Origin: Algoriphagus resistens
GTDB taxonomy: Bacteria; Bacteroidota; Bacteroidia; Cytophagales; Cyclobacteriaceae
Assembly (NCBI RefSeq): GCF_001442615.1
Contig: NZ_LMXN01000002.1
Coordinates: 124,001-188,000 of the forward strand
Length of the DNA stretch: 64,000 nucleotides
Reading direction: 5' to 3'
Made by a program: the position numbers and the translations under genes. Under the pieces are notes generated by a model, which was given only the letters and a program-made list of their open reading frames with translations, was not told the origin of the DNA and did no database searches. How positions within the stretch are numbered: the stretch's first letter is position 1; every line of letters starts with the position of its first letter. Below are positions 55,544 to 64,000 of the stretch, in pieces.

Positions 55544-56392
55544 CTATTCGGTCTCAGAAATAACAGAATCTATCCACTGGTTTGCTGAGGAAACTCTAGC
55601 CAATGCCAAGACTGATCCGTATTTAATCTCCCGGTTCAGTGCGCCCGAAACTATCCCGACTAACAGGCTTTGTCCATTAACATCCATAAATACTCCCCCT
55701 CCGCTATCTCCTTTAGAACCTCCTATTTCTAATGCTAACGGAGTAGGTGAACCAAACTTATTTTGCCCAGGACCAATGGGACTATCAAAATCACATACCA
55801 TCACATCTTTGCGGAAATTCCTGTTTTGAAATGTTCCACCAATTGCATCAATCGTATTTTGTCCAGCTAATTTCTCTTGTCTTCTTGGGCTTTCCATCCC
55901 TATAGTACCATTTCCTACATATCCGTAGCCTACTTTTGTAATAACCTGGCCGAGCTCTTCATCCCCATAGTAGCGCTGGGCCGGCACTATGCCCAAAACA
56001 TCTTCTTCCAATTCAACCAAGGCCATATCCCAGCCGTTCCACTGCACTTCTTCATCACCAGGGTTTAATTTAGGGTGTTTGACTATTTTTTTTGTTTGAT
56101 AAAATCTATCTCCGAATTTCCAGACAGAACTGTCTTGAACGAAATGTGAGGCTGTCAAAACCCATTGAGATGCTATCAATACGCCGACGGCATAATCGGA
56201 ACTTTTTATAGATTCAGAATAACGGCCTATACAGTCATATTGTGTCTGGTTTCCCAATTCCAAATATTTTTGGATTGGTACATCATGTCGGATTATACCC
56301 TTTATTACTGCTGTTGGAAAAATGCAAGCAGTACTGATTAAAGCTACCAGAACTGCTGATCCGACCTTGCTATATTTGTTTATAAATGTCAT
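55544..56392 (-). CDS. Trypsin-like serine protease, exported
   Basis: This 282-residue chymotrypsin-fold protease has the triad H83 in VLTASHF, D122 in GWDMALVEL and S230 in GDSGGG. A signal peptide runs from VGSAVLVALISTAC (a Cys at 23 could be a lipobox, though position -3 is Ser). Such enzymes cleave proteins in the periplasm or outside. ATG 56392 is directly preceded by a three-unit leader-repeat array. A collapsed paralogue lies at 58302-58415 and begins with closely similar bases. Confidence 0.88.
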   Translation of the reverse strand: MTFINKYSKVGSAVLVALISTACIFPTAVIKGIIRHDVPIQKYLELGNQTQYDCIGRYSESIKSSDYAVGVLIASQWVLTASHFVQDSSVWKFGDRFYQTKKIVKHPKLNPGDEEVQWNGWDMALVELEEDVLGIVPAQRYYGDEELGQVITKVGYGYVGNGTIGMESPRRQEKLAGQNTIDAIGGTFQNRNFRKDVMVCDFDSPIGPGQNKFGSPTPLALEIGGSKGDSGGGVFMDVNGQSLLVGIVSGALNREIKYGSVLALARVSSANQWIDSVISETE

Positions 56393-56674
56393 CTGTTTAT
56401 AATTGTTTTAAAATGGTCAGATGGAATCTTTGAAGATTAAAATAATCATTGCCTGTGTGTTTTAATGATGATATTAATCGTGTCGATTTCATATGATTAT
56501 AATTTGTCTTTTAAAGGCCATATGGAATCTCGCATGCATTATAATCATCCCAGTGTGTGACGTTTTCGTCATGCTCGATTTCATATGATTATAATTTGTC
56601 TTCTAAAGGTCAGATGGAATCTCGCATGGGAGATAATAATCCCAGTGTGGTTTTTGAGTCATGCTCGATTTCAT
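56393..56674 (-). repeat. Three-unit ATG-to-ATG leader-repeat array
   Basis: Three tandem units of 100 (56393-56492), 92 (56493-56584) and 90 nt (56585-56674) read on the minus strand as ATGAAATCGA... Each ends where the next ATG begins, and the last ends at the protease ATG 56392. Shared parts are GAGCATGAC, CACACTGGGAT, GCGAGATTCCAT, AAAGACAAATTATAATCAT. Unit 2 has a perfect 11-bp inverted repeat (ATGATTATAAT/ATTATAATCAT) and the small stem TGACG/CGTCA. Unit 1 is the most divergent. Confidence 0.9.
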
Positions 56675-56778
56675 TAGCTCATCTTTTTTTTTCCAATCCG
56701 CATTAGTTAGGCTATATTATCCGGGGGATACACTATTTCGTCTTGTAGCTGTTTTTTATAGTCGCTTTTGCGTAGTTT

Positions 56779-58284
56779 TTAATTTTCAGTCAGTATTATG
56801 TTTCGCAACTTTTCAAGTTGTGTGTCAGATTTATGTAAAATTTGATCAATATCTCGCTCAATTTTTATGTCTGGTTCTGTTCCAAAACCGTCCAAAGTTT
56901 TTCCGTTTTTCTGAAAGGAAACCATTGTGCTTATTTTTCCGAATAATTTTGAATTTGGCAAGTCAACCCAATCGCTATTACCACTTGAGCCGTCAGTAGT
57001 TACACCTACAATTTTGATGTTTGGTAATCCCTTATAAGCAGAAACAAAAACTGATGCTGCACTAAAAGTCTTTTCGTTCGCTAAAATGTAAACAGGTTTG
57101 TTGTAGTAAAATGATTGCTTAGCTAACTTCTTACCATTCAGCAATCCAAAATAATATTCGCTATATTTCTTCTGATCTAATTCATAAATTGGTTTAAAGG
57201 TTTTCAAAAATTCAGTTGCCCTTTTTTGTTCTCTGTTACCTAATTCTGAAAAGGAAAATAAAAAACGGTTATGTAAACTTTTTCGATAAATTTTTGGTAA
57301 TGGGAGTGGACCTCTCTGTTTTGTTACGTTAATAATATAGATAGAATCGGGATGCACCAAATATTTTCCAAATTCATACAGCAAATCACGGGTTCCGCCA
57401 CTGTTCGCTCTTACATCAATGATCAAGGCTTTGCTTTCATTTTGGATAGATTTCATAAATGAATTGACTTTGTCAAAAAGGAGTGGGGTTTCTTCTATGT
57501 TGACCATATCAGGAATTTTGATATATGCAATGTTATCTTTTAAGCTAAATAGTTTTTCAAAGATTTCAGGTTTATTAAAGTCTTCATCTTTTATGTTAAG
57601 ATAATCTCTTTCAAATTTTTCATCCCAAGGGCGTAATCTTTCTGATTTGCCAACTACGGGAATTGTTAAAATAGTGTCATTTTTGAAAATGGAATCCGAA
57701 AGTGTCAATTCGATTTCTTTTGGTAATGGTCTGTCGATAAGTATGTAATTTTTTTGAATGTCCCGAATATCTCTGACTGCCAATGTAAAATAGCTTTCTT
57801 TAGGTGCTTTTATATCTTCTGGACGTGTTTTTTGTAGAAAGTCTATAATATCTATTCCGTCAATTTTTTTCAGATAAGGAAATTTAGGGTTGAGTATTTT
57901 TAACTCTTTGTTTTGGTTAACATTCAAGACAACAACTTTATCATTAAAAGGGGCATAAATGAACGGTAAAAATAGCGACTCGTTTAAATCGTAACCTCTA
58001 ATTTTATTTAGGGAGGAATGTCTGTCTCCAATTTTAGCTAAGGTGTTGGTAATGAACATACCAAAATTCTCAAGTCTGGTGGAATCGTCTAAAGTGTTTA
58101 GATAGTTTTTAAAATCGCTATTGAAGTCATAACCATTTAGATATGCATAGGAAGATTTTTCGTTTAAGGTTTTTGCCAGGAATTCAATATCTTCGGTTAT
58201 CTGTTTTTCAGTCAGCCAATTCTGCGCTTGCGAAATGAAAATAGTAAGACTGAATATAATCGTAATCAGGGTTTTTAATTTCAT
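56779..58284 (-). CDS. S41-family peptidase, exported
   Basis: From ATG 58284 (14 residues after an upstream in-frame ATG at 58326 that lacks a signal) the protein has 501 residues with a signal ending FISQAQ. A helical N-terminal domain contains AKIGDRHSSLNKIRGYD, and the S41 core includes ALIIDVRANSGGTRDLLY. The catalytic Ser is in ILANEKTFSAASVFVSAYKG, and VGVTTDGSSGNSDWV follows. The gene is much more AT-rich than its neighbours and sits between a collapsed trypsin 5' end and a trypsin leader, so it was probably acquired. Confidence 0.85.
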   Translation of the reverse strand: MKLKTLITIIFSLTIFISQAQNWLTEKQITEDIEFLAKTLNEKSSYAYLNGYDFNSDFKNYLNTLDDSTRLENFGMFITNTLAKIGDRHSSLNKIRGYDLNESLFLPFIYAPFNDKVVVLNVNQNKELKILNPKFPYLKKIDGIDIIDFLQKTRPEDIKAPKESYFTLAVRDIRDIQKNYILIDRPLPKEIELTLSDSIFKNDTILTIPVVGKSERLRPWDEKFERDYLNIKDEDFNKPEIFEKLFSLKDNIAYIKIPDMVNIEETPLLFDKVNSFMKSIQNESKALIIDVRANSGGTRDLLYEFGKYLVHPDSIYIINVTKQRGPLPLPKIYRKSLHNRFLFSFSELGNREQKRATEFLKTFKPIYELDQKKYSEYYFGLLNGKKLAKQSFYYNKPVYILANEKTFSAASVFVSAYKGLPNIKIVGVTTDGSSGNSDWVDLPNSKLFGKISTMVSFQKNGKTLDGFGTEPDIKIERDIDQILHKSDTQLEKLRNIILTEN

Positions 58285-58301
58285 TTGCGGTTTTATTAAA
58301 T

Positions 58302-58415
58302 TGTACACAAAAAAGAATCTGTCCATCGGTTTGCTGTAGATGCTCTAGCCATCAATACGATCAGAACTGCGGATCCGACTTACCATATTGTTCCATATAG
58401 GTTTATAAGTCTCAT
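58302..58415 (-). pseudogene. Collapsed trypsin paralogue without leader repeat
   Basis: On the minus strand from ATG 58415 it reads MRLINLYG, then a stop, then VGSAVLIVLMARASTANRWT. The first part matches the start of the intact trypsin gene (FINKYSKVGSAVLV) and the last part its end (LARVSSANQWIDS), so about 700 bases of the middle are deleted. The bases upstream (TAACTAATG...AGCTA) also match those outside the array at 56675-56715. In this copy no repeat lies between that flank and the ATG. Confidence 0.8.
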
Positions 58416-58487
58416 TAGCTTGCTTCCTGTTTTTTCAATTCACATTAGTTAAGTGACATCTCCTTGATCAGGTAAATCAGGAGCCAT

Positions 58488-59885
58488 TTAGTCTAGCTGT
58501 AGGGAAAGATGAACGAAATGTTCATTGTCGTTGGCTACGATGGTCAGGTTATGTCTTTGCGGGTAAAAGTGCGCCAACCTGCTTTTCACATTTACCAGCC
58601 CTATGCCTGATTCATCTTTGGGATCTTGTGTGATTTTTTTGGGATGGATGCTATTTACCACATCCAGATGCACCGAGCCCTGCAGACAGCGCAGGTTGAT
58701 CTTGATCCACGATTTGCTCTTTGTGCTGATACCATGTTTGAAGGCATTTTCCACATAAGGAATCAAGAGCATCGGAGCAATACTACCCTCGCATATCTCA
58801 TCGGATAGTTTGATTTCTACATCCAGGTTTGATTCGTTTTTGAAGCGGAGCATTTGCAAATCCAGGTAGTTTCTGAGGTAATCCACTTCCCGGGTAAGCG
58901 GGATTTTATCCATCTGGTTCTCATGGAGCATAAAGCGCATCATATCTCCCAGCTTCTGAATGCCATCGGAGGTTTTTTCGGCATTTTCCATCAGAGCAGC
59001 ACCATAGAGGGTATTGAGTGCATTAAAAAGGAAGTGCGGATTAATTTGGGAACGGAGAAAACTCAGGTTGGCAGAACTCTGGTTTACCTGAACAGACAAA
59101 TCATCAATTTTTCCGATGTAATCCTCGTACTTTTTGAAAACCAGATTGGAAAGGGGAAATATTACAAATATCAGCAAGAGAATCATGCCAAGTCCCAACA
59201 TCATGATCTCTGGTATATTTTCATCTACTGCTATGATCAAAAAGATCATAGCAATGACGGACATCAATCCCCAGAGAAACAGACGATAAGCTCTGGTGTT
59301 ACCAGCCAGTTTATTTCTGTAAAGCAGGTAATAATTGTAAAGTACAAAGAAGATAACTCCCGGGATAATGGCAAATAGTATGATCAAAGCCCCTTCATTT
59401 ACAAACAACTGGGAAGCTATTAGGAAGATGACCACAAAGACCAGGATCATAAAAAGCCTCACACCATTATAGAGGTGAAAATCTCTGAAAGCAGGTGGCA
59501 AAAGCATTTTCTGCAATAGAATCGCGGTAAGCAGGTAACCTGGATAAAGCGCAAGTACGCTGAAGTAAAAGCGGAAAAATCGCTCGGCATCAACATCCAT
59601 CCCCGCAGCACAAACTCCGGAAAGCCCGGCTGTGACTGCCGCTGTCAGGATACTTAAGATGATCAGGTGGCCGACTTTTTTGTCTTTAAGGAATTTTGGG
59701 ATCACCACTAGGTGCATCACATAAAAGCCTATATACACCGTGATAGGCATAAATACTTTACCTAAAAACCTCTCTATCTGACTATAATGGACACCGCCCA
59801 TGATGTTGGTGAGAACTATAACCAAAAAAATAAAAGTGACTAGCCACCACTCTATATCCCTAAATACAAATCTTCTTGACTTCAT
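58488..59885 (-). CDS. LytS-type multi-pass sensor histidine kinase
   Basis: The 465-residue protein has about eight transmembrane helices up to residue 255, a short coiled coil, and a His_kinase domain with acceptor H284 in QINPHFLFNALNTLYG. The ATP site has PYVENAFKHGIST and GIGLVNVKSRL. It is likely to signal to a LytTR regulator; the nearest without its own kinase is at 53561. It follows a small membrane-protein gene (59912) by 26 bases. Confidence 0.9.
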   Translation of the reverse strand: MKSRRFVFRDIEWWLVTFIFLVIVLTNIMGGVHYSQIERFLGKVFMPITVYIGFYVMHLVVIPKFLKDKKVGHLIILSILTAAVTAGLSGVCAAGMDVDAERFFRFYFSVLALYPGYLLTAILLQKMLLPPAFRDFHLYNGVRLFMILVFVVIFLIASQLFVNEGALIILFAIIPGVIFFVLYNYYLLYRNKLAGNTRAYRLFLWGLMSVIAMIFLIIAVDENIPEIMMLGLGMILLLIFVIFPLSNLVFKKYEDYIGKIDDLSVQVNQSSANLSFLRSQINPHFLFNALNTLYGAALMENAEKTSDGIQKLGDMMRFMLHENQMDKIPLTREVDYLRNYLDLQMLRFKNESNLDVEIKLSDEICEGSIAPMLLIPYVENAFKHGISTKSKSWIKINLRCLQGSVHLDVVNSIHPKKITQDPKDESGIGLVNVKSRLAHFYPQRHNLTIVANDNEHFVHLSLQLD

Positions 59886-59911
59886 ATTATACTGTTAGTT
59901 AATTAGTTAGC

Positions 59912-60058
59912 TTACTTTGATTCAATTAGATCTGCTTTAATGTTCAAGGTGATTCTTTCAGAATTCTCCTTCTCCACACTACAGTCAAAGAATATCAAAA
60001 TGATATTATAGATAAGTGCTACAAGAATAAGTAAATAATAGACTTTCTTAGTGTTCAT
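59912..60058 (-). CDS. Small single-span membrane protein before the kinase gene
   Basis: This 48-residue ORF starts MNTKKVYYLLILVALIYNII and has one hydrophobic helix (residues about 6-25), then a Cys (DCSVEKENSE) and a charged tail. Its stop lies 26 bases before the kinase ATG, in the same direction, so it is probably in the same transcript. A small membrane modulator of the kinase is possible, but this is inference from place and size. Confidence 0.5.
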   Translation of the reverse strand: MNTKKVYYLLILVALIYNIILIFFDCSVEKENSERITLNIKADLIESK

Positions 60059-60320
60059 TTATTCTCTTCCTAATTGATGGACCAAGATTAGCTGTACCGG
60101 AAAGTCTTTACAAAAGTATGTGACGAAATCAGAGAATTGAGGGGTGAAATGTCCATTATCGGTAAGCTGAAGTGCGAAGCTGAAGCAATCCCCGTGTATT
60201 TACGAAATACAAATGACGATTTACGAGATTACCGAAGAATGGCGGAAATGTCATATCGTAAATCGTAAATGAGCAAATAAATGTAGAATTCCGAATGGTG
60301 AATGTCGAAGTAGGTCTATG

Positions 60321-61787
60321 CTAAAATGGATTCTGTAGCAAATCAATTCCCCACATCAAGGGAAGCACAAAATACACCATCAAAGTCACCAGAATAATCG
60401 AAATGATATTCAGCCAAAAACCGGCACTTACCATATCCTTCATTTTCAGAAAACCCGAGCCAAAAACCACCGCATTGGGAGGTGTGGCAACGGGAAGCAT
60501 AAAAGCACAGCTGGCCGCCAAAGTAGCACCAACCATCAGTCCAAAAGGATGTAGATCAAGTTTTAATGATACAGAAGCCAGGATAGGAAGCAGCATGGAA
60601 GCTGTCGCTACATTGGAGGTGACTTCGGTCAGAAAATTCACCGACGCTATAATTACAAGTAAAAGCAGGAAGAAGCTGATTCCTTCAAGTAAAGTAAATT
60701 TTTGCCCGATCCATTCTGCGAGTCCAGTACTCTGAAAACCAGCAGCTAAAGCCAATCCTCCTCCAAAAAGAATTAATACGCCCCAAGGAATTCGCTCAGC
60801 TGTCTTCCAATCCAAAATCCGTTCATTTTTGGTAGAAGAGGGGAGGACAAAGAGTAAAACTACCCCTATTAAAACAATGATCGTGTCATTGATTTCCGGG
60901 AAAAATTGTTCCAGTAAGAAACCCCGTGTAATCCATGCCAGGCAGACTAGTCCGAACACGATCATCACGGTTTTCTCTTCAAAATTAATCTTCCCAAGTG
61001 CTCCCAATTGCTTGGAAATAATATTTTTGCCATCCTTTAGGCTAAAATTCTTTGGAAGTGGATTAGCTGAATTCACCAAGTAAAACCAGCAGACAAACAA
61101 CAAAACAGAGGCTAAAGGAAATCCAAAGAGCATCCATTCATTGAAGCCTATAGTATAGCCATACAGATCAGAGACAACTGCGGCAAGAATGGTATTGGTA
61201 GGTGTACCGATCAGCGTGGCAACACCGCCGATGGAAGCCCCGTAAGCAATTCCCAGCATAATATTTTTACCCAGACTTTGCGCAATAATTGAATTAGAAG
61301 AATCTAGTTGATCTTTGAACTGATTGACTACGGCCAAACCGATTGGCAACATCATGAGTGAAGTAGCAGAATTGGAAATCCACATGGAGAGAATTCCTGT
61401 AGCGAGAATAAAACCCAAAACGATACGGCGAAGGTCAGTCCCCAATAAATTTATTATGTTAAGTGCAATTCTACGGTGTAGATTCCATTTCTCAATTCCC
61501 GTGGCCAGTAGGAAGCCACCCATATAGAGCATGACTGTGGGATGCATGTAATTGCTTGATACATCGACTATAGGCAAAATCCCGAGCATAGGCATAAATA
61601 TCAGCGGAAGAAAAGCTGTGGCGGCAATAGGAATGGCTTCAGAGATCCACCAGATTGCCATCCAAACGGCTAGCGCCAGCATAGCCCGAGACTCGGGAGT
61701 TAAACCTGGAGATTCCACAAGAAAAATTATAAGCAAAAAAGCAATAGGCCCAAGAAAAAGCCCCAGTCGGGGAAGTTGAATAGTCAT
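60321..61787 (-). CDS. DASS/SLC13-family anion symporter
   Basis: The 488-residue protein has about 12 membrane segments and the family's paired SNT-type motifs: SNSATSLMM with GTPTNTILA in the first half and TSNVATASM with ATPPNAVVF in the second. These form the Na+ and carboxylate sites. The family takes up dicarboxylates, citrate or sulfate with sodium; the substrate cannot be fixed from sequence. It stands alone between the kinase and serine-hydrolase genes. Confidence 0.92.
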   Translation of the reverse strand: MTIQLPRLGLFLGPIAFLLIIFLVESPGLTPESRAMLALAVWMAIWWISEAIPIAATAFLPLIFMPMLGILPIVDVSSNYMHPTVMLYMGGFLLATGIEKWNLHRRIALNIINLLGTDLRRIVLGFILATGILSMWISNSATSLMMLPIGLAVVNQFKDQLDSSNSIIAQSLGKNIMLGIAYGASIGGVATLIGTPTNTILAAVVSDLYGYTIGFNEWMLFGFPLASVLLFVCWFYLVNSANPLPKNFSLKDGKNIISKQLGALGKINFEEKTVMIVFGLVCLAWITRGFLLEQFFPEINDTIIVLIGVVLLFVLPSSTKNERILDWKTAERIPWGVLILFGGGLALAAGFQSTGLAEWIGQKFTLLEGISFFLLLLVIIASVNFLTEVTSNVATASMLLPILASVSLKLDLHPFGLMVGATLAASCAFMLPVATPPNAVVFGSGFLKMKDMVSAGFWLNIISIILVTLMVYFVLPLMWGIDLLQNPF

Positions 61788-62235
61788 AAAGCTCGCAGGT
61801 CGGGGTATAGTGAGTTCAGAGCCTTAAGTTAAAAATAAATGGGAAATAGAGAGGTATTGATTTCTTTATTTAACATAATGTAAATTATGTAACAAATTCT
61901 GCTTTTTAGCCTTCAGTAATGCTTTGTAATACAAAATCAGTTCTTTAAGACTGTATGATATGGTGAGATTTTACGGTAAAGTAAATCACGGAATAATTCT
62001 ACCATTCAGCCGAGGGTTCAATTATGAGTCTTCTTAACCAATGATTTTCTATCGCTCTATTTTTGATTGTACTGGAAAATGTGTGGATCACTTCAAAATA
62101 TGCAATTCTCAGAGCTCAAGCAATTTGGAAAAACTGAGCTCTTTTATTTACAAAGGTAACTCATTCATATTGAAAATCTTACGATCTAAGTTCATATCAA
62201 CACAGGTGAAAGATGGTACTTCCGGTTTTTCCAAT
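61788..62235. other. Intergenic region without recognised features
   Basis: These 448 bases between two minus-strand genes carry no recognised gene, repeat or terminator. An open frame on the plus strand from 62041 lacks family features. The transporter promoter should lie in its right-hand side as seen from the transporter (near 61790-61900). Confidence 0.35.
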
Positions 62236-63540
62236 TTAGAACCTAGTTCTCTGTTCTGCCCTGTAAAAAACATCCTGCAAAGCTTTTCGGATATCCAAAC
62301 TATACAATTTTTGGTGGTCTCTAGATGGATAAACCCGGTTGGATAGAAATATAAAAGTGAGCTTTTTTTCGGGATCGGCCCACACAAAAGTTCCCGTAAA
62401 ACCAGAGTGACCAAAACTTGTGGGACTTGCCAAAGGAGAAGGATAAGCTTCCGTCAAGGGCAGCTCGGCATTGTTGAAGTAAGGTTTGTCAAAACCCAGC
62501 CCGCGGCGGTTATCGTTTTCGCGAAATTGCACGGCAGTAAACTCTTTCACGGTTTCGGCTGAAATGAGCTGTTGGCCATCCACCTTGCCATAATTTTGAT
62601 AAAAGAACATCAATTTGGCCATGTCATCGGCCGTACCGAACAAACCTGCATTACCCGAAACACCTCCTTTAAGCGCTGCGTTTTCGTCGTGTACCCATCC
62701 TTTTACCAAGGATTTTCTAAATAGCGAATCCACTTCGGATGGAACAATGTTGTTGACATAATTTTTCCCCTTAGGTAAATATCCCAAGGTATTAGCCCCA
62801 ATTGGCTGGTAGAAATTCTCGGCCAAATAGGTTTGATAGTCGGTTTGGGTGAGTTGCTCGATCAAACTAGGAAAAATCAAAAAAGTGAGTCCCGAATATA
62901 GGTACTTCTTTTCATCCGAGACTTCGGACCGGTTAATGATCCGATTCATTTTCCGTTCAAAACGATTATTGATATAAAGCCCATCGTATACTTGCCCTTG
63001 AAATCGTTTATCGGATGAATGATGCACAAATCTTCTTTTGATCTTGCCATTTTTCCGAACCACCTTTTCCAAAAATACAATGTATGGAACCAACCCAGCT
63101 TGATGTGCCAAAATCTCCCGGAGCGTTAGATCCTTTTTGTCTTTTCGGTTTCTCCAAGGTTTCCAATAGGTGCTGAAAGGTTTGTCCAGATCAAGCTTTC
63201 CCTGGTCCACCAATTTCATTAAGGCAGGTAAAGGCCCAGCAATTTTGGTCACGGAAGCCAAATCGTATAAGTCGTTCAATGCGACGGGTTGAATTTTGTC
63301 GTAGGTATGGTAACCGTAGGCTTTGTGAAAAATAACCGTATCGTTCTTTGCTACCAAAAGCTGTGCTCCTGGAAAAGCCAAACTGTCGATGCCCATTTCC
63401 ATAAGAGAATCCACTTTTTGGTTGATGAAATCTTCATCAAATCCTAATGTAGAGGGCTTGGCATGGATCAGTTCCCGTTGGGCAAATCCAAGTTGCATCA
63501 CTGAAGTAAGTAAGAAAAACGAAAACGCTAATTTTTTCAT
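62236..63540 (-). CDS. Class C beta-lactamase-fold serine hydrolase, exported
   Basis: The 434-residue exported protein (signal ending LQLGFAQ-type) has the SxxK motif SVTK in YDLASVTKIAGP with the catalytic Ser and Lys, a Tyr in KYLYSGLTFLIF, and the third motif HSG in SFGHSGFTGTFVW. This is the class C beta-lactamase/esterase fold that also includes D-amino-peptidases and transpeptidase-like enzymes. No true beta-lactamase role is implied. It ends the window and no operon partner is visible. Confidence 0.9.
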   Translation of the reverse strand: MKKLAFSFFLLTSVMQLGFAQRELIHAKPSTLGFDEDFINQKVDSLMEMGIDSLAFPGAQLLVAKNDTVIFHKAYGYHTYDKIQPVALNDLYDLASVTKIAGPLPALMKLVDQGKLDLDKPFSTYWKPWRNRKDKKDLTLREILAHQAGLVPYIVFLEKVVRKNGKIKRRFVHHSSDKRFQGQVYDGLYINNRFERKMNRIINRSEVSDEKKYLYSGLTFLIFPSLIEQLTQTDYQTYLAENFYQPIGANTLGYLPKGKNYVNNIVPSEVDSLFRKSLVKGWVHDENAALKGGVSGNAGLFGTADDMAKLMFFYQNYGKVDGQQLISAETVKEFTAVQFRENDNRRGLGFDKPYFNNAELPLTEAYPSPLASPTSFGHSGFTGTFVWADPEKKLTFIFLSNRVYPSRDHQKLYSLDIRKALQDVFYRAEQRTRF

Positions 63541-64000
63541 GATGGAAAAACTTTATTCCTAAATATGCAAAAATCTTTCGCAAAATAATTAGCTATAGTA
63601 TTAGCGGTTTCCTTGCTTGATATGTTACCTATTGCGTCAAGAAAGCGGTAATTTTGAATTGGGATCTGATTATGCAAACAAAATAGCATCCATTTTTGTA
63701 GCCGCCGTTCGTGTCAGCACGAATGGCAATTAACTCGTAAGCCCCGCCCCTATTCCATGTGGCTATTTAAAATATAATTTGTCTGTTCCCCTCCTTCTGC
63801 AGGATATCTCGTTTCCAGAAGATGGCTTCGGGCGGCAGGGGAATTGTGTGGTGATTATATAACATGGCTACAAATCTGTCGCTCCTCTGGAGCTGATAAG
63901 TTGGTATTCGATTGATAAATCTTTAATAAGCTTTTATTGACAGTCTGGAAACTTACAACAATCTAAGTCCCGTCTGCTCTATAGTTTGTAACCAGAAAAC
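63541..64000. other. Right flank without a gene
   Basis: The last 460 bases contain no open gene in either strand. A short hairpin TTCGTG-TCAG-CACGAA at about 63707-63722 and a GC-rich patch near 63740 and 63830 are the only visible features. Confidence 0.4.

Noticed and set aside
56393..56674. CRISPR array
   Set aside because: Three units of 90-100 nt without separate spacers, repeated at other loci singly; no cas genes.
58854..59378. 174-codon open frame antisense to the LytS-type kinase
   Set aside because: It mirrors a coding region with clear kinase motifs and shows no protein-like domain pattern.
60180..60275. Inverted TTTACGA-type repeats before the transporter gene's 3' end as a mobile element
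   Set aside because: Only short AT-rich matches (ATCGTAAATCGTAAAT and related) are seen; too little to call an element.

Overview
The window looks like chromosome of a Bacteroidota bacterium, most likely a Cytophagales member close to Cyclobacteriaceae (Algoriphagus-like). The reasons are a SusC/SusD pair with DUF3823 and GH71/99-like partners, many lipoproteins with a Cys at the end of a short signal peptide, LytS/LytTR two-component pairs, Bacteroidota-type promoters (TTG, about 19-20 nt, TAnnTTTG) and moderate-to-low GC. This assignment rests on gene content only. No rRNA, tRNA or CRISPR array was seen.

Bases 1-9.7 kb are a decaying defence and mobile-element island. An apparently intact ATPase/RloB pair (AbiL/RloAB type, 493-2572) lies between two copies of a near-identical 27-nt direct repeat. 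It is followed by serine-recombinase fragments, hipB with a frameshifted hipA, an HTH remnant with three operator-like repeats, a second ATPase/RloB pair broken by a frameshift and a stop, a ribbon-helix-helix-like remnant, a 32-nt perfect palindrome and an IS256-type transposase tail. Two NTF2-fold proteins sit among them.

9.8-20 kb holds a LytTR regulator whose phospho-acceptor Asp is Glu, a Crp-like regulator, three exported proteins on the minus strand, and a plus-strand run of envelope genes: OmpA-like protein, lipoprotein, PhnD-like binding protein, beta-barrel and S41 lipoprotein.

20-31 kb is a polysaccharide-utilisation-type locus. A membrane-spanning sensor with a C-terminal SARP-like DNA-binding part (minus) is divergent from susC, susD, a DUF3823 lipoprotein and a GH71/99-like lipoprotein, then a gluconate-dehydrogenase-subunit-3 pseudogene. 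31-37 kb has a MocR regulator divergent from a tightly coupled GNAT/DinB/ilvE operon, then tautomerase, cupin, SDR and FMN-binding genes. A decayed copy of the SDR 5' end remains upstream of the tautomerase.

37-46 kb: secreted amidohydrolase, LytS/LytTR pair, lipoprotein, beta-barrel, OmpA lipoprotein and a small exported protein. 46-52 kb is a minus-strand periplasmic sugar-oxidation-like set: a five-domain ThuA/propeller/HEAT/LamG/azurin lipoprotein, a TIM-barrel isomerase and a Gfo/Idh/MocA oxidoreductase, with a cytochrome c lipoprotein downstream. 52-64 kb: AraC regulator, LytTR regulator with a beta-propeller lipoprotein, trypsin-like protease, S41 protease, collapsed trypsin paralogue, LytS-type kinase, DASS transporter and serine hydrolase.

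The most unusual signal is a dispersed repeat of about 90-100 nt found at four loci (28432, 44150, 52439 and a three-unit array at 56393-56674). It always lies directly upstream of a gene in the same orientation and usually runs from one ATG to the next. It carries a small hairpin whose stem varies with compensation and a long inverted repeat around a conserved loop. A duplicated trypsin 5' end lacking the repeat (58302-58415) looks like an unoccupied site and suggests insertion exactly at a start codon.
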